From positions 124,001-188,000 of the forward strand of contig NZ_FQZB01000011.1 of NCBI RefSeq assembly GCF_900141845.1: a stretch of 64,000 nt of DNA. The letters are read 5' to 3'. The stretch is from Clostridium cavendishii DSM 21758 (GTDB taxonomy: Bacteria; Bacillota; Clostridia; Clostridiales; Clostridiaceae). The position numbers and the translations under genes were made by a program. The notes below the pieces were generated by a model. That model had not been told where the DNA came from and searched no databases. It saw only the letters and a program-made list of their open reading frames with translations. Of the stretch, positions 18,760 through 28,896 are shown one piece after another. Each line of letters starts with the position of its first letter. The first letter of the stretch is position 1.

Positions 18760-19788
18760 ATCAAATGTTATGACTACATTATACAAGGATATGGGAAATA
18801 TGATACTGTAGAAAAAATTAGTAGTAATAGCAGAAATGGTTATTCAAAGAAAACTGTTAAAACAGAATTAGGGCCAGTTGAAATTAATATTCCTAGAGAT
18901 AGAAATGGTGAATTCGAACCTAAAATTGTACCAAAACATCAGAGAGCAGTTAATGGAGTGAAGATAAAATACTCTCTTTATATGCTACTGGAATGACAAC
19001 TCGTGATATTTCTGAGCAAATAAAAGGCTTATATGATGTGGATATTAGTACTGAAACTGTTTCTAATATTACAAATAGAATATTACCGCTAGTTGCGGAA
19101 TGGCAAAGTTGACCACTTGAGAAAACTTATTCATTTGTGTTTATGGATGCAATAAATTATAAAGTTAGAGAAGATAAACAAGTCATAATTAAAGCTGCAT
19201 ATGTTGTTATTGGGATTAATTTAGATGGTGAAAAAGAAGTTCTTGGAATATGAATTGGAGCTAATTAATCAAGTAAATTTTAGCTATCTGTATTGAATGA
19301 TTTAAAGAATAGATGAATCCAAAATGTACTTATATTCAGTGTTGATGGACTTAACGGCTTTAAAGAAGCAATCGGCGCTACATTACCTTTTTCTAAGATA
19401 CAAAGGTGTATAATTCATCAAATAAGATCTAGTATGAAGTATATACCTCATAAGGATAGAAAAGCTTTTTTAGCCGATTTAAAAGGCTTGTACACTGCCG
19501 TTAATGAAGAAGTTGCAATGGATAATTTACTTACAATGAAAGATAAGTGTAGAAACAAATAATACAATAAAAAGTTGGGATAATAATTGGGATAATTTAA
19601 GTACTTTCTTTGCTTTTCCAAATAACATAAGAAAAATAATATATACCCCTAATGTAATAGAAATCTTAAATAGTCAATTTAGAAAGGTAACTAAGATTAA
19701 ACTAATTTTTCCTAATGATGATAGTTTAATGAAGATGCTTTATTTAGCTGTTGAACGTGTAGCAAAGAAATGGACCAGAGCTTATCAT
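18760..19788 (+). pseudogene. IS256-family transposase, multiply disrupted
   Basis: The plus strand reads through a typical IS256-type transposase: RNGYSKKTVKTELGPVEI, IPRDRNGEFEPKIVPKHQ, YATGMTTRDISEQIKGLY, YSFVFMDAINYKVRED (first catalytic Asp), FSVDGLNGFKEAI (second Asp) and TPNVIEILNSQFRK (catalytic Glu region). A frameshift near 18,960, stops near 19,110 and 19,250-19,270, and a further frameshift near 19,555 make it non-functional. The N-terminal third is missing or unrecognisable. The 3' end abuts the left end of the IS21-like element, which appears to have inserted at or beside it. Confidence 0.88.
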
Positions 19789-19893
19789 TGTTGATTTATA
19801 CTTAAAACTGATCCACCTTTAACGAGTAAAGTTGGCCCACCTAAATAGTTTAATTGTCCTAGTCTTGTATAAAAGATTAGGAGGAAAACAAAG

Positions 19894-20872
19894 GTGAAAG
19901 ATGTGAGAGATTGGATTACAGTAAAGACTATGTATAAAAAAGGAATTCCAATTAGACAAATAACTAGAGATTTAAAAATGTCATGGAATACAGTTAAGCG
20001 ATTAATAAAATATAAGGAAGAACCAAAGTACAAGAAAAGAAAATATACAACTACTATTGATAAATATCTTTATCAAATTCAAATATGGTATCTTAATCCG
20101 GAATACAATTTCATTGGAACCAGGATATATAGGGAATTAAAAAAGTTTGGCTACAAAGGAAGCATATCTCCAATATACAGATATTTAGATACTTTAAAAG
20201 ATAAAAAGAACAACATTTCATTAAAGACTACTAAACGGATTGAAACTCCATTAGGAGATCAAGAACAATTTGTAAAAGGAAATCGATTTAATTCAATGAC
20301 AGAATTAAATAAAGCTGCAGGTATTTTTATAGAAGAAGCTAATAATTCTTTACATAGCACAACATTAAGGATAACAAATGAATTTTTTGTTGAAGAAATA
20401 CCACACTTATCTCCAGTAAGGATGTAACCATTTATTATTTGTAATCTTAAAGAACGAAAAGTTAGCTTAGATTCTTATATTTCTGTTGATGCAGTAAGAT
20501 ATAGTGTTCCAGTAGAATATGTTGGTAAAAAAGTTTTATTTAGAATATTGCTTAGAGATTTTTAATAAGTCTTTAGAGATAATTGCAACACATGAAATTA
20601 TTAATGATAAGGGTAAAATGATAACTGTAAATGAGCATTATGGTGATTTGAATAATATAGCTCCCAAATCTATTCCTGAAATAATAAGACAATTTGAAAA
20701 TACATTTAGTACTGGCAAAATATTTTATAAAAAGTGTATTCCACATTTAAAGCAACCAAGTTATCATCTGCGTGAAATAATTAAACTTAAGGACCGACTC
20801 GTTAGACCTAGTTTTACAATATTGTATAGATGAAAATATTTATGATATTAAAGAGATTAGGAATGTTTTAAA
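19894..20872 (+). pseudogene. istA-like transposase, deleted and frameshifted
   Basis: It begins as a normal IS21 transposase (VRDWITVKTMYKKGIPIRQI, a helix-turn-helix N-terminus). At about residue 126 it jumps from the start of the catalytic core to the C-terminal region (FNSMTELNKAAGIFIEEAN), losing most of the DDE domain. An in-frame TAA follows at 20425. The C-terminal part (VSLDSYISVDAVRYSVPVEY) continues after the stop, then shifts frame near 20,545 into an open stretch ending at 20,833. Confidence 0.85.
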
Positions 20873-20943
20873 GAACAAGTACTTTGAAATTATAAGAGGT
20901 TTTAATACGCAGGAAAAACTTCTTACTATAGCTGATACCAGCC

Positions 20944-21290
20944 GTGATTTATCTTATTATGAGGAAGGTCAGATTTGAGCATAAAACATTAGATGAATTT
21001 GATTTTTCTTTTCCTAATAAAATTAATGAGGCTAAAATAAGAGATTTAGAAACATTATCTTTTATATATAATAAAGAAAAAGAGAGCATATTTTTTCAAA
21101 TCGTCCGCCAACGCTATGAAAAAGGCTCTCTAATAATAACTACCAATATACATTTAGGTAATTAGGATAAAATTTTTACAAGTAAATTATCAGCGACAGC
21201 TATACTTGACAGACTAATGCACTACTGTCACTTGATAAGTATAACAGGTGACAGTTATAGAGTAAAGGGAAAAAATAAAGGAGAAGCTTA
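20944..21290 (+). pseudogene. istB-like transposition ATPase, deleted
   Basis: The N-terminal part resembles IstB (RFEHKTLDEFDFSFP). It then jumps, with loss of the Walker A region, to the C-terminal part (YEKGSLIITTNIHLGN). A tryptophan codon has become TAG, after which the normal end (ATAILDRLMHYCHLISITGD) continues to about 21,290. It cannot make a working AAA+ helper. Confidence 0.85.
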
Positions 21291-21293
21291 GGA

Positions 21294-21734
21294 ATGAAAT
21301 ATACACATAAAGATTTAGAATTTGAAAAGTTTGTACATATCTTTAATACTGAAGGAAAACGTGCAGCTAAACAATTTGTATCTAGTATGTCAAATATAAA
21401 TTATGATTATTTTGTTAAGTTATTAAAACAATATAAAGGCTATGTATACAATAGAAACTTTAAAAGGTATGAGCTTCCGTCTAATGCTGAAAGTCCATTT
21501 ATTGGTATTGATGATTTATTTAATAAGGAAAAAGATGATGCTACAAAACTTGTAGCATCTATTCCAGAAAAAATATATTATAAAGATCCTGCTGATTCAC
21601 TAACTATAGATATTCTTCAGGATAGACTTATGGAATTATCAAAATATATTAAAATAAGTCAAAGTTCTAAAACTATTGAAATTAACTTGGGTCGCTTACG
21701 CGAAAGCGGGTATGATGTTAATGTTCAAAACTAA
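21294..21734 (+). CDS. Hypothetical protein encoded within the IS21-like element
   Basis: An intact 146-codon frame with its own ribosome binding site (GGAG overlapping the end of istB) sits inside the right end of the IS21-like element. The protein is charged, mostly helical by composition, and has no recognised domain or membrane segment. It is the only unbroken frame in an otherwise dead element, so it is either an accessory IS protein or a passenger. I cannot give a function. Confidence 0.55.
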   Translation: MKYTHKDLEFEKFVHIFNTEGKRAAKQFVSSMSNINYDYFVKLLKQYKGYVYNRNFKRYELPSNAESPFIGIDDLFNKEKDDATKLVASIPEKIYYKDPADSLTIDILQDRLMELSKYIKISQSSKTIEINLGRLRESGYDVNVQN

Positions 21735-21837
21735 TCATTTAGTGGGTCAGTTTTGAGCGTTAATGTGGGTCAAAAGTACTTGACAATCTACACAACTTAA
21801 TATTATTTTTAGTGATACATTGAATGAGAATGAAAAA

Positions 21838-21876
21838 AAGAACTTTATTTTAGGATAATCCTAAAATAAAGTTCTT
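21838..21876 (-). terminator. Strong terminator at the distal end of the PKS/NRPS transcript
   Basis: Two 19-base arms (21838-21856 and 21858-21876) form a near-continuous palindrome around a single base. On the minus strand the stem is followed by CTTTTTTTC. It lies about 430 bases beyond the FkbH-like stop codon and is the first strong stop signal for transcription coming from the cluster. Confidence 0.8.
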
Positions 21877-21879
21877 TTG

Positions 21880-22305
21880 ATAAGTTCCCTAACGTATATT
21901 ATTTCCAACTCATGGGGATAATATACATATTAGGCGAATTTTAAACAGTCCTAAATATCTATAATTAGACAAAATTAAATACAAATCTAACTATTGAAGT
22001 TAAGCATTATTTCCAAGAGGAAATTTAGAATACACAAAAATATTTACAGGCTCTCGAAGCAACTTTGAAAAGCATTAGAATCTTGTCAAATAAAGCCCCC
22101 TGTTCATGTACTTTGAAACTATAAATATACATTCTTCATTAGATTTTCTCTTTCTTATAATATAACAACCTTCTGTTTTAAGTATATAAATATTATCACA
22201 TTACTTTTATTAATCTTTTAAGTGATGAGTTATTTAATATTTGCATTTATAATTCTAGTATAAATATCTTTGTATAAATATAAACTTAACCAATGTTAAA
22301 TCTTG
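21880..22305. other. Spacer without a recognised gene
   Basis: I see no open frame or conserved motif between the terminator and the FkbH-like gene. The sequence would be the 3' untranslated end of the cluster transcript. Confidence 0.5.
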
Positions 22306-22310
22306 TGAAG

Positions 22311-23351
22311 CTATTGTAATATTTCTACTTTTACATATGGTGGATATGTAGTTTCTCTCAGCATATCATATTCCAATAATACTATATTTTTATCATTATT
22401 AATCTCTCTTTCTCTAAATCCATTAAATTTATATGTAACATACATAATTCTATTTCTATCATTATGGATAAATTCTGCAAACAAGGAAACTCCAGCCTTT
22501 TTAGCTTCGTCTATAATAAAATTTAAAAATACGGTTCCTACCCCTCGTGACATAACACGACATGACATTAAAAATAACTTTATTGTCCATGTATCCTTTG
22601 TGCATTTAACAAGAGAAAGACCTATCTTCCCATAATCACCAAATTTATCCTCTAAGGAAGTTATATATAATCTATACTGAGGATCTGTCATAAATTCTTT
22701 TAGCTCATTATAAGAAAATGTTTGTGAAGTTGTATTTAATTGATGTGTTCTAACTGTTAGCTCCTCTGCTCTTTCCAAATCGGATTCCGATGCTAGCCCA
22801 ATTGAAAAAAACATGTCTAACGAACTTAAAAAATCAACTTGTGGTCCATTAAAAGATTCTTCACACGTTTTTCGTTCTATATCTTGTTGATAAAGCCTAC
22901 GACGATTAGCTGAATCCTCTGTTATAAAATTCGGAGTCATTTCAGGCATCATTAGCATACTATCTATATCTTTAGTTAACATACACAGAACTTCTGGATA
23001 TGAATGTTTCACTTCTGCTAATTCATATTCTTGATCGTCTACAAATGCAAATGAATCTAAAGATAAGTTAAGCTTTTCTGATATCATTTTTAATGATTCT
23101 GATTTACTATTCCAATTTATTTGTGGATATAAAAAATATTCATAAATGCCCAATTCTTTTAATTTATTAATGGTCATATCATAATTATTCTTACTAGCAA
23201 TTGAATGTAGTATTCCTCTTTTATCAAGTTCCAAGATTATTTTCACAACACTTCTACACAACTTAACCTTTTCATCTTCTAATAATACACCTGACCAAAT
23301 CGTTTCGTCTAAATCCCAAACAACACATTTAACTTTTTTCTTTTCATGCAT
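22311..23351 (-). CDS. FkbH-like HAD-superfamily glyceryl transferase
   Basis: FkbH-type enzymes take 1,3-bisphosphoglycerate, dephosphorylate it and load D-glyceryl onto an acyl carrier protein. The HAD nucleophile motif WDLDETIWSG (Asp13, Asp15) and the FVDDQEYE motif are intact. The C-terminal GNAT-like half (SLVKCTKDTWTIKLFLMSCR, RNRIMYVTYKFNGF) is also present. The longest frame opens at 23438, but the ATG at 23351 has a GGGG-containing ribosome binding site and begins just before the conserved domain, giving 346 residues. A likely partner is the FkbJ-like carrier at 30,570-30,809. FkbG, FkbI and FkbK-type genes needed for methoxymalonyl are absent from the window. Confidence 0.9.
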   Translation of the reverse strand: MHEKKKVKCVVWDLDETIWSGVLLEDEKVKLCRSVVKIILELDKRGILHSIASKNNYDMTINKLKELGIYEYFLYPQINWNSKSESLKMISEKLNLSLDSFAFVDDQEYELAEVKHSYPEVLCMLTKDIDSMLMMPEMTPNFITEDSANRRRLYQQDIERKTCEESFNGPQVDFLSSLDMFFSIGLASESDLERAEELTVRTHQLNTTSQTFSYNELKEFMTDPQYRLYITSLEDKFGDYGKIGLSLVKCTKDTWTIKLFLMSCRVMSRGVGTVFLNFIIDEAKKAGVSLFAEFIHNDRNRIMYVTYKFNGFREREINNDKNIVLLEYDMLRETTYPPYVKVEILQ

Positions 23352-23601
23352 TATAATACCCCATTTCTTTAATTTCTCAACAACATAAATTAAATAAACA
23401 TACTTTTTAAATTTCTTAGTTATTAAACTTGAACACATCTTCCATTATCTTTGAAAACATCAATCTAATCTATATTTAATAAATATATTCTTTATTGATT
23501 AAATATGTATTTTTCCCATCTAAAAATTCAATATATATATTTCTTCAATTGAAGTCTAGATTTTATTCATAATGTATATTCAGTTATTACTTTTAACTTA
23601 A

Positions 23602-23635
23602 CTCCGGATATTTTCTTACGTGTATATATCCGGAG
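23602..23635. repeat. Intergenic hairpin upstream of the FkbH-like gene
   Basis: A 10-bp G+C-containing stem (arms 23602-23611 and 23626-23635, CTCCGGATAT) sits in the 390-base spacer between the KS-KR-ACP-C gene and the FkbH-like gene. It has no clear T-run on the minus strand, so it may be an RNA-processing or attenuation element. Confidence 0.4.
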
Positions 23636-23745
23636 ATTCCACACTTTGTATTTAAACCTTGATTAAACCAATTGATTTTGCTATTTGAGTATTAAACTTC
23701 TATTATGTTTTTCACTTTATTTTCTACAACAAATCATCATATTAA

Positions 23746-26700
23746 CTAAAATTTGAAATCAAACAAAGATTCGTCAAATTTATTTCTATTATTTTCAAAT
23801 ATATTATCAATAAAATTAATCTTAGAAATTGATATGTCTAAATTATTTACTAAAGTTTGAAGTACATACAAATAATTTTCTATGAACTTCAAAATAGTTG
23901 ATTCTGCATATAATTCAGTCCTATATTCTACTGTAAATGTACACTCTTCATCTTGAATCATAGATTCTAAAGAAAAATCAAATTTTGAAGTATGATTTTC
24001 TAAATCTAGTAATTCTACTTCAAATTCGTTACCTTCAAGAAAGTTTTTATCCAAGTGATGCTGTACAAAAATTATATTATACCAAGGATGATTATAATAA
24101 TCATAATCCAAATTGCTATTTAGCATTATTTCATCTAATGGATAGTCCTGATAAGTAAATGCTTGTTGAACAGTCTTTTTTACGCTAATTAATAAGTTTT
24201 CAAAAGTCTCATTTTCTGATATTGAAATTCTTATTGGCAATGTTTTAATAAATGCTCCAACTGTATTTTCTAATTCTATATATTTTCTACCTGAAACAGG
24301 AATTCCAACAATTAAGTCTTTTTGGTTAGTATATTTATGCAAAACAATAAAAAATGCTGTCAACATAAACATAAATGATGTTGTTTCTGTTTGCATTGTA
24401 ATCATCTTAATTTTTTGTATCACTGCTGCATCAACTAAAAATGATTTGCGTCGTCCATTAAAATCCTTTGTATCAAAGTAGTCATAAGGTATAATAGTTT
24501 TTTTCAAAGGAGCTTTTAATGTATTCTCCCAAATTGACTTAACAAATTGAGGATAATCTTCTACGTCTTCTTGCATTAAAACATAATCTTTATATTGACA
24601 TGTTAATTCTGGTAATTCTAGTCCTTTACCTTTGTAGTAAAAAAACAAATCTCTAATTAAATTTTGAACAGAAATATCATCAGCTATAGCATGATGTAAA
24701 TCAAAAACCAATACATGTTCTTGCTCTGTTATACCAAATACACCTATACGAAATAAAGGTGCATATTCCAATTTATAAGGTTTTTTCCAATTTATAATAA
24801 ATTCCCTTAATCTATCCTTATTTATCTGATGATATTCAAGCACATTTTTAATATTATCCTCTGATTCAATGTGTTGAATCACTTCGCCCTTAATCACTTT
24901 TAGAGATGTTCTTAATGTTTCATGTCTTCTAATCAGACATCTAACACTGTTATCAAGCTTTGTAATATCTAAATCTCCTTTCAATGTATATGCAAATACT
25001 ACATGGTATGCTGTATTATCCGGATCAAGTTGCTGCAACGCATATAACCTTTTTTGAAAAATAGAAGCTGGATAATATTCTTTTGAAGTTACTGATTTTT
25101 TTAATTGTTTATACCCCTTCTTGATATCACCTTTATTATTAATGTACTTTGCTAAATCATCTATAGTTGGATGGCTCATGAATTCTAATATATTCATATC
25201 GATGTTAAATTCATGACAAATTCTGTTCAACAATTTCATACCAAAAATTGAATTTCCTCCAACTTCATAAAAATTAGCATAAATATCTACTGACTTAAAA
25301 TAAAAAACTTCACCCCATAGTTGAGCCAATTTTATTTCTGTATTTGTATAGTTTCCATCATTCTTACCTGTAAGCTTGACTTCTTCTTTACACTGGATAC
25401 TATTTGTTTCTATTTTATTCTTTAAATTTGGAATAAAAATATCTGACTTCATTGATGTTAAATCATTTAAATAAATGACATCATCCTTATTACTATTCTC
25501 TAAATATTTCTTATCAATTTCTCCTACTATCACTCTGACAGCATCACTACAAAGTAAAAAATCAAAATAATCAACAGCCTCATATGTTTTTAACGCCTTA
25601 AAAACCCCACTACTTGTATCAACATTAAAATCTATCGCAATCCCAGTTTCAGACCAAGCTGGCCAATCAATGCAAAGTGTTTTCTTTCCACACTGGTTAC
25701 GTCTATGTGCAAATGAATCCAAAAATGTATTTGCTGCAACATAATCTGATTGTCCTGGCATTCCAGTCAACGATGAAATTGCTGAAAACATTACAAAAAA
25801 ATCAATATCATCCTGCTTAGTCAACTGATCCAGTAAAATAGCTCCTACCACTTTTCCAGACATTACTTCTTCTAGTTGCTCTGGAGTTCTGTTATATATG
25901 AAACCATCTCCTGCAACTCCTGCTCCATGAATAATTCCATTTATTTTTCCATATCTCTGCCTAACTTCTTTCAACATATCATTCATGATACTATAATCAG
26001 AAACATCTGCTGAAATACAAATAACTTTAGAGTTTAACCTTTCTATTTCCAATATAGTTTTTATTTTACTACAAATTTTCACATCTGAAGATTCTTGAAG
26101 TAATCTCTCCCATTCATTCCTACTAGGAAACGGTGTACGATTTATTAGAATAAGGGTTGTCCTCTCTTTTTCTGCTATATACTTAGCAACTGAAAGCCCC
26201 ATTCCTCCCACTCCACCTGTTATTATATATACCCCACCATCGCGTATAGGATTAGTCCCCATATTAAATTGAGAATTTTCTTTTCTTTTGATGCCCTCAT
26301 TATATCTTATACCATTACGATACGCTACCATGAAGTTTTTACCATGAATTATTTCATTTATAATCTTACCTAAAGATGTATTATTATCGGTATCAATGCA
26401 GCGTATGCTGATATTAGAATGTTCTTGCTTTATTACTTTACTAAATCCTATTGCTGCAGTATATTCAGCGTTTACTTTATCAGTTGGTAATACAAAATTC
26501 CCCATATCCATAAGTAATATAACCTCAAAATGCCTCTTACTTTTGCACTCTAATAGTGACTGAGTTAAGTAAAATAAACTAAATACTTCCTTTAAACAAG
26601 TGTATATAGATATTTTTTCCAACTTCTTTTCACTAAAATTATCATTAAATGCAAGAACTATCATTTTAAAAATTGGTTCTTGCTCTAAATAATTCATAAG

Positions 26701-28854
26701 CCATCGATAACTATCATTAGTATTGTTTATAATATAATTAAGCTCATCAATCTTTTCAAAACATTTTCCATAGGTCACGGTTATTATTCTATATCCTTCT
26801 GATTTTAACATATTTATTAAAACACCTGAGTGTTCACTACCATCTTGAAAAACGACAATTGTTTGTTTTACTATACTTAAAGAAGAAATAAATAAATTGT
26901 CAGTTGGAACCCATATAGTTTCATAAAATTCTTTTATATTATCTTGGATATTGAGCCAACATCTAGTCGCTTCAAATGGATATCCTGGTAAGCTGACTTT
27001 ATTAAAACTTCTTGGTGGATATAACTTACTCCAGTTAATATCTGCACCTTTAACATAAAGCTCCATAATTTCTAACAAAATCTCTTTATCTTTATTCTTA
27101 CAGAATAATTCTATATTTTTATCTGCTTCTACTGACATCTTTCTTACTGCATTTCTTAAAATATCTTTAGGAGTTTTAATTTGTTTTTGCTGTGAAACAA
27201 CGTTATACTCGCCATAGTATACTCCAATTTTTCTACAATCTTCAAACGTATGTAGATCATTTAATTTTCGAATTTTATCCAATAAATCATATTTATTATT
27301 TACGAGAAAAATAAGTCGTCTATTAAAACTTCTCCTTGATGTAACTGATGTTTTACATATATCTATAAAATCATCTTCTAAATTATTCTCCAATACATCC
27401 AAATAACGTTTTATTAATTGTCTAAGACTATTTTCAGTATTAGCTGAAAGATAAAATACACAAGTTTGATCTTCACTCCCTCTTTCTACACCATACTTGT
27501 TAGTAAACTCCTCTAAAACAATATGACAATTAGTTCCACTTAGCCCAAAACTACTCACTCCAGCTCTTCTTGGAAAACTCTCTTCCTTCCAATCAGATAA
27601 TTCATTAGCAATATATACTGGTGAATTATAAAAAGGTATCTCACTATTTGGTTCTTGAAAATGTAAAGTGGCTGGTATTTTTTTATTACACATCATCAAA
27701 ACTGTCTTTATTAAACCAGCTAATCCTGATACACTATCTGTATGTCCTATATTTGATTTAACTGATCCTATAGCACAAAATTGCTTTCTTGTCGTATATT
27801 TGCTAAATGCTTTCTGAATCCCATCTATTTCGATAGGATCGCCTAACCTTGTTGCTGTGCCATGTGCTTCTATATAACTAATTGTTTCTGGATTGATATT
27901 GGCATTTTTCCAAGCTTTCTCTATCACCATAGCTTGAGAATCTGCATTAGGTGCAGTAATTCCTATTGAATTTCCATCTTGTGTAATAGCTCCCCCCTTA
28001 ATAACAGCATAAATTTTATCACGATCCTTTATTGCTTCTGATAAAGGTTTTAACACAACAGCCGCTGCTGCTTCTCCAACTCCAGTACCTGAAGATGAAT
28101 TATCAAAAGTTCTTGTGCGACCATCACTCGATTCGATTAAACTTCCATCAACATGTATAGGTAACAATCGAAGATTAATTCCACCAACTATTGCCATATT
28201 ACATTCTTTTAAAAGTAATGCCTGACATGCTAATTGGACTGATACAAGAGATGATGAACAAGCTGTATTTATTACCATATTAGGGCCATGCAAATCTAAA
28301 ATATATGCTATTCTACTAGCTATAACAGCACTTAAATTTCCAGCTAAAGCCGCTTGAATTTGATCAGGTGAAGTTTCATATATCATTTGTGCATAATTAC
28401 AAAACTTCTCTTCACTATACCCTAAATAAACACCTGTATCAGTTCCTTTTAACTTCTCAGCTCCATATCCTGAATCTTCTATTGCATGCCAAACTGTTTC
28501 AAGAAATATCCTTTGGTTTGGATCCATTGTGGCTGCTTCTGCTGGTGACATTTTAAAAAAATCACGATCAAAAGTGTCAATATTATTTAGATAACCCATA
28601 TTAGAAAATGTAATTTCATCTGTCCACTTTTTTTGTAAACAAATATATCTCTCTACATCTCTCTTCCTGTTATATGGAATTCCATCAATACAATCAACTT
28701 CATTAACCAAATTACTCCAAAAGTAATTGATATCTTCAGCCTTTGGAAATCGAGCCGACATACCAATAATAGCAATATCCTCTTTAAAAGTTTTATTATA
28801 ATCATGAACCTCATGATTATTTTCATAATCTCCCTTAACATTTAAACCATTCAT
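23746..28854 (-). CDS. Trans-AT PKS/NRPS: KS-KR-ACP-C
   Basis: The 1702-residue protein has a ketosynthase at residues 20-450 (NTACSSSL, Cys about 198; IEAHGTAT and SNIGHT histidines present). A ketoreductase follows (GGVGGMG at about 880, with FSAISS and GQSDYVAAN catalytic residues), then an ACP (GGNSIFG, Ser about 1201) and a terminal condensation domain from about 1255. There is no AT domain. The C-domain motif is HHAIADD: the catalytic second His is kept but the final Gly of HHxxxDG is Asp. A terminal C domain either hands the chain to a separate PCP or releases it by ester or amide formation. Unlike its siblings it lacks an N-terminal helical docking segment, so its place in the assembly order is open. 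The start follows a GGGAGGT ribosome binding site. Confidence 0.92.
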   Translation of the reverse strand: MNGLNVKGDYENNHEVHDYNKTFKEDIAIIGMSARFPKAEDINYFWSNLVNEVDCIDGIPYNRKRDVERYICLQKKWTDEITFSNMGYLNNIDTFDRDFFKMSPAEAATMDPNQRIFLETVWHAIEDSGYGAEKLKGTDTGVYLGYSEEKFCNYAQMIYETSPDQIQAALAGNLSAVIASRIAYILDLHGPNMVINTACSSSLVSVQLACQALLLKECNMAIVGGINLRLLPIHVDGSLIESSDGRTRTFDNSSSGTGVGEAAAAVVLKPLSEAIKDRDKIYAVIKGGAITQDGNSIGITAPNADSQAMVIEKAWKNANINPETISYIEAHGTATRLGDPIEIDGIQKAFSKYTTRKQFCAIGSVKSNIGHTDSVSGLAGLIKTVLMMCNKKIPATLHFQEPNSEIPFYNSPVYIANELSDWKEESFPRRAGVSSFGLSGTNCHIVLEEFTNKYGVERGSEDQTCVFYLSANTENSLRQLIKRYLDVLENNLEDDFIDICKTSVTSRRSFNRRLIFLVNNKYDLLDKIRKLNDLHTFEDCRKIGVYYGEYNVVSQQKQIKTPKDILRNAVRKMSVEADKNIELFCKNKDKEILLEIMELYVKGADINWSKLYPPRSFNKVSLPGYPFEATRCWLNIQDNIKEFYETIWVPTDNLFISSLSIVKQTIVVFQDGSEHSGVLINMLKSEGYRIITVTYGKCFEKIDELNYIINNTNDSYRWLMNYLEQEPIFKMIVLAFNDNFSEKKLEKISIYTCLKEVFSLFYLTQSLLECKSKRHFEVILLMDMGNFVLPTDKVNAEYTAAIGFSKVIKQEHSNISIRCIDTDNNTSLGKIINEIIHGKNFMVAYRNGIRYNEGIKRKENSQFNMGTNPIRDGGVYIITGGVGGMGLSVAKYIAEKERTTLILINRTPFPSRNEWERLLQESSDVKICSKIKTILEIERLNSKVICISADVSDYSIMNDMLKEVRQRYGKINGIIHGAGVAGDGFIYNRTPEQLEEVMSGKVVGAILLDQLTKQDDIDFFVMFSAISSLTGMPGQSDYVAANTFLDSFAHRRNQCGKKTLCIDWPAWSETGIAIDFNVDTSSGVFKALKTYEAVDYFDFLLCSDAVRVIVGEIDKKYLENSNKDDVIYLNDLTSMKSDIFIPNLKNKIETNSIQCKEEVKLTGKNDGNYTNTEIKLAQLWGEVFYFKSVDIYANFYEVGGNSIFGMKLLNRICHEFNIDMNILEFMSHPTIDDLAKYINNKGDIKKGYKQLKKSVTSKEYYPASIFQKRLYALQQLDPDNTAYHVVFAYTLKGDLDITKLDNSVRCLIRRHETLRTSLKVIKGEVIQHIESEDNIKNVLEYHQINKDRLREFIINWKKPYKLEYAPLFRIGVFGITEQEHVLVFDLHHAIADDISVQNLIRDLFFYYKGKGLELPELTCQYKDYVLMQEDVEDYPQFVKSIWENTLKAPLKKTIIPYDYFDTKDFNGRRKSFLVDAAVIQKIKMITMQTETTSFMFMLTAFFIVLHKYTNQKDLIVGIPVSGRKYIELENTVGAFIKTLPIRISISENETFENLLISVKKTVQQAFTYQDYPLDEIMLNSNLDYDYYNHPWYNIIFVQHHLDKNFLEGNEFEVELLDLENHTSKFDFSLESMIQDEECTFTVEYRTELYAESTILKFIENYLYVLQTLVNNLDISISKINFIDNIFENNRNKFDESLFDFKF

Positions 28855-28896
28855 TTGTTATCATACCTCCCGTTACATACTATGTTTCTATTTGAA

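Larger units (their letters stand above)
19789..21792 (+). mobile_element. IS21-family element, inactivated
   Basis: The ends are recognisable. The left end TGTTGATTTATACTTA (19789) and the reverse complement of the right end TGTAGATTGTCAAGTA (21792) both carry paired internal repeats of the form GAYCCAC...TTAACG...TGRCCCAC, typical of multiple-repeat IS21 ends. The element is about 2.0 kb and contains broken istA and istB plus an intact third frame. No clear target duplication was seen. Confidence 0.85.

Noticed and set aside
21838..21876. Long palindrome as an IS terminal repeat or CRISPR repeat
   Set aside because: It is outside the mapped IS21 ends, occurs once, and has the stem plus U-run of a minus-strand terminator. 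No regularly spaced repeats occur anywhere in the window, so there is no CRISPR array.
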